Assembly: GCF_009852415.1 (NCBI RefSeq)
Contig: NZ_WOXS01000002.1
Location: forward strand, 6,426,001-6,490,000
Source of the DNA: Streptomyces sp. Tu 3180
GTDB taxonomy: Bacteria; Actinomycetota; Actinomycetes; Streptomycetales; Streptomycetaceae
Reading direction: 5' to 3'
DNA: 64,000 nt
The notes under the pieces are model-generated. The model ran no database searches and was not told the DNA's origin. It saw nothing but the letters and a program-made list of their open reading frames with translations. Below are positions 63,595-64,000 of this stretch, one piece after another. How positions within the stretch are numbered: the first letter of the stretch is position 1; each line of letters opens with the position of its first letter. Made by a program: the position numbers and the translations under genes.

Positions 63595-64000
63595 CTACTC
63601 GGCGCCGAGTCCGGCGTCGTCGACGGCGGGCTCGCCCGCGGCCTCGAGGACCTCGTTGAGCAGCGTGAGGTCGTAGATGCCGGTCAGGTCGGGCTCGTCC
63701 AGCAGCCCGGCCTTGACGGCGTGCTCCGCCTGGGCGTCGAGGGTGGCGGCCAGCGGGTCGTCGGTGAACCGGATCGACTCCCACGCCGGGTCCAGCACCT
63801 CGGCGGGCAGCGCCTTGCCGGAGTCGGTCCTCAGCTGCTCGTTCGCGGCGGCCTTCGCCTCGTCCGGGTGGGCGTTGATCCACTCGTTGGTCTCGACGGA
63901 CGCCCTCAGCACCGCCTCGACGGCCTCGGGGTGCTCCGCCAGGAACTCCTGGCGCACGATGATGTTCGTGATCACGAACTTCTCGTCCGGCCACAGGGAC
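63595..64000 (-). CDS. ABC substrate-binding protein, sulfonate/taurine type, N-terminus outside window
   Basis: Only the C-terminal 135 residues or so are visible. They read PDEKFVITNIIVRQEF, an amphipathic helical stretch (LAEHPEAVEAVLRASVETNE), a region with LDPAWESIRFTDDPLAA, and the end GIYDLTLLNEVLEAAG. This C-terminal layout is typical of SsuA/TauA-like binding proteins. It is first of the ABC genes, 46 bp before the ATPase. The signal peptide lies to the right of the window. Confidence 0.85.
   Translation of the reverse strand, partial: SLWPDEKFVITNIIVRQEFLAEHPEAVEAVLRASVETNEWINAHPDEAKAAANEQLRTDSGKALPAEVLDPAWESIRFTDDPLAATLDAQAEHAVKAGLLDEPDLTGIYDLTLLNEVLEAAGEPAVDDAGLGAE

Overview
The window is a GC-rich actinobacterial chromosome segment, almost certainly Streptomyces. 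The signs are strong G/C bias at third codon positions, many GTG and TTG starts, leaderless-looking promoters, a geosmin synthase, a Streptomyces-type subtilisin inhibitor, a conservon (GTPase/roadblock/DUF742/kinase) operon and a macrolide glycosyltransferase. From memory the gene order resembles the murC to geosmin synthase to sulfonate-transport stretch of S. coelicolor; this was not checked by alignment. It reads as core/sub-core chromosome: I saw no phage, integrase, transposase, CRISPR array, rRNA or tRNA.

Layout. 1-4.4 kb: a truncated FAD oxidoreductase, an ArsR/SRPBCC pair with a palindrome over the ArsR start codon, a PhoX-like Tat-exported phosphatase and a band-7 membrane protein. 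4.4-7.1 kb: a MITE-like element, then a carbonic anhydrase/SulP operon whose stop codon lies in that element. 7.1-11.7 kb: housekeeping genes (zapE-like ATPase, RibD-like reductase, a small alpha/beta protein, murC, msrB). 11.8-18.8 kb: two convergent two-component systems, the second divergent from a membrane flavin-reductase/FMN-binding protein/ApbE operon. 18.8-22.4 kb: an OpuC-type compatible-solute ABC transporter.

22.4-27.4 kb (minus): a periplasmic-binding lipoprotein without a transporter, directly followed by a conservon with a NIT-domain sensor kinase. 28-29.8 kb: a secreted subtilisin with a P-domain. 29.9-37.2 kb: an ARMT1/DUF89-like protein, geosmin synthase, a frameshifted PDZ gene, a phosphoesterase, an M24 peptidase and a phosphotransferase-fold protein that has lost its catalytic residues. 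37.2-48.8 kb: three glycogen/trehalose genes (treZ, treY, glgX) interspersed with an FHA protein, a subtilisin inhibitor, an M14 peptidase and a dihydrolipoamide dehydrogenase-like enzyme divergent from a LysR regulator.

48.8-64 kb: a polypurine tract, a HEPN-type protein next to a DEDDh exonuclease, an intact phosphotransferase, a sugar ABC transporter lacking its ATPase, a macrolide glycosyltransferase with an operator palindrome inside its promoter, an MMPL exporter, a DUF1697 protein, and the 3' part of a sulfonate/taurine-type ABC operon ending in a sirohydrochlorin chelatase.

The most interesting points are the transporterless binding protein fused by operon to a conservon whose kinase lacks the usual His, the flavin-transfer operon beside its own two-component system, the pseudo-phosphotransferase, the frameshift in the PDZ gene, and several sharply defined palindromes and repeats.
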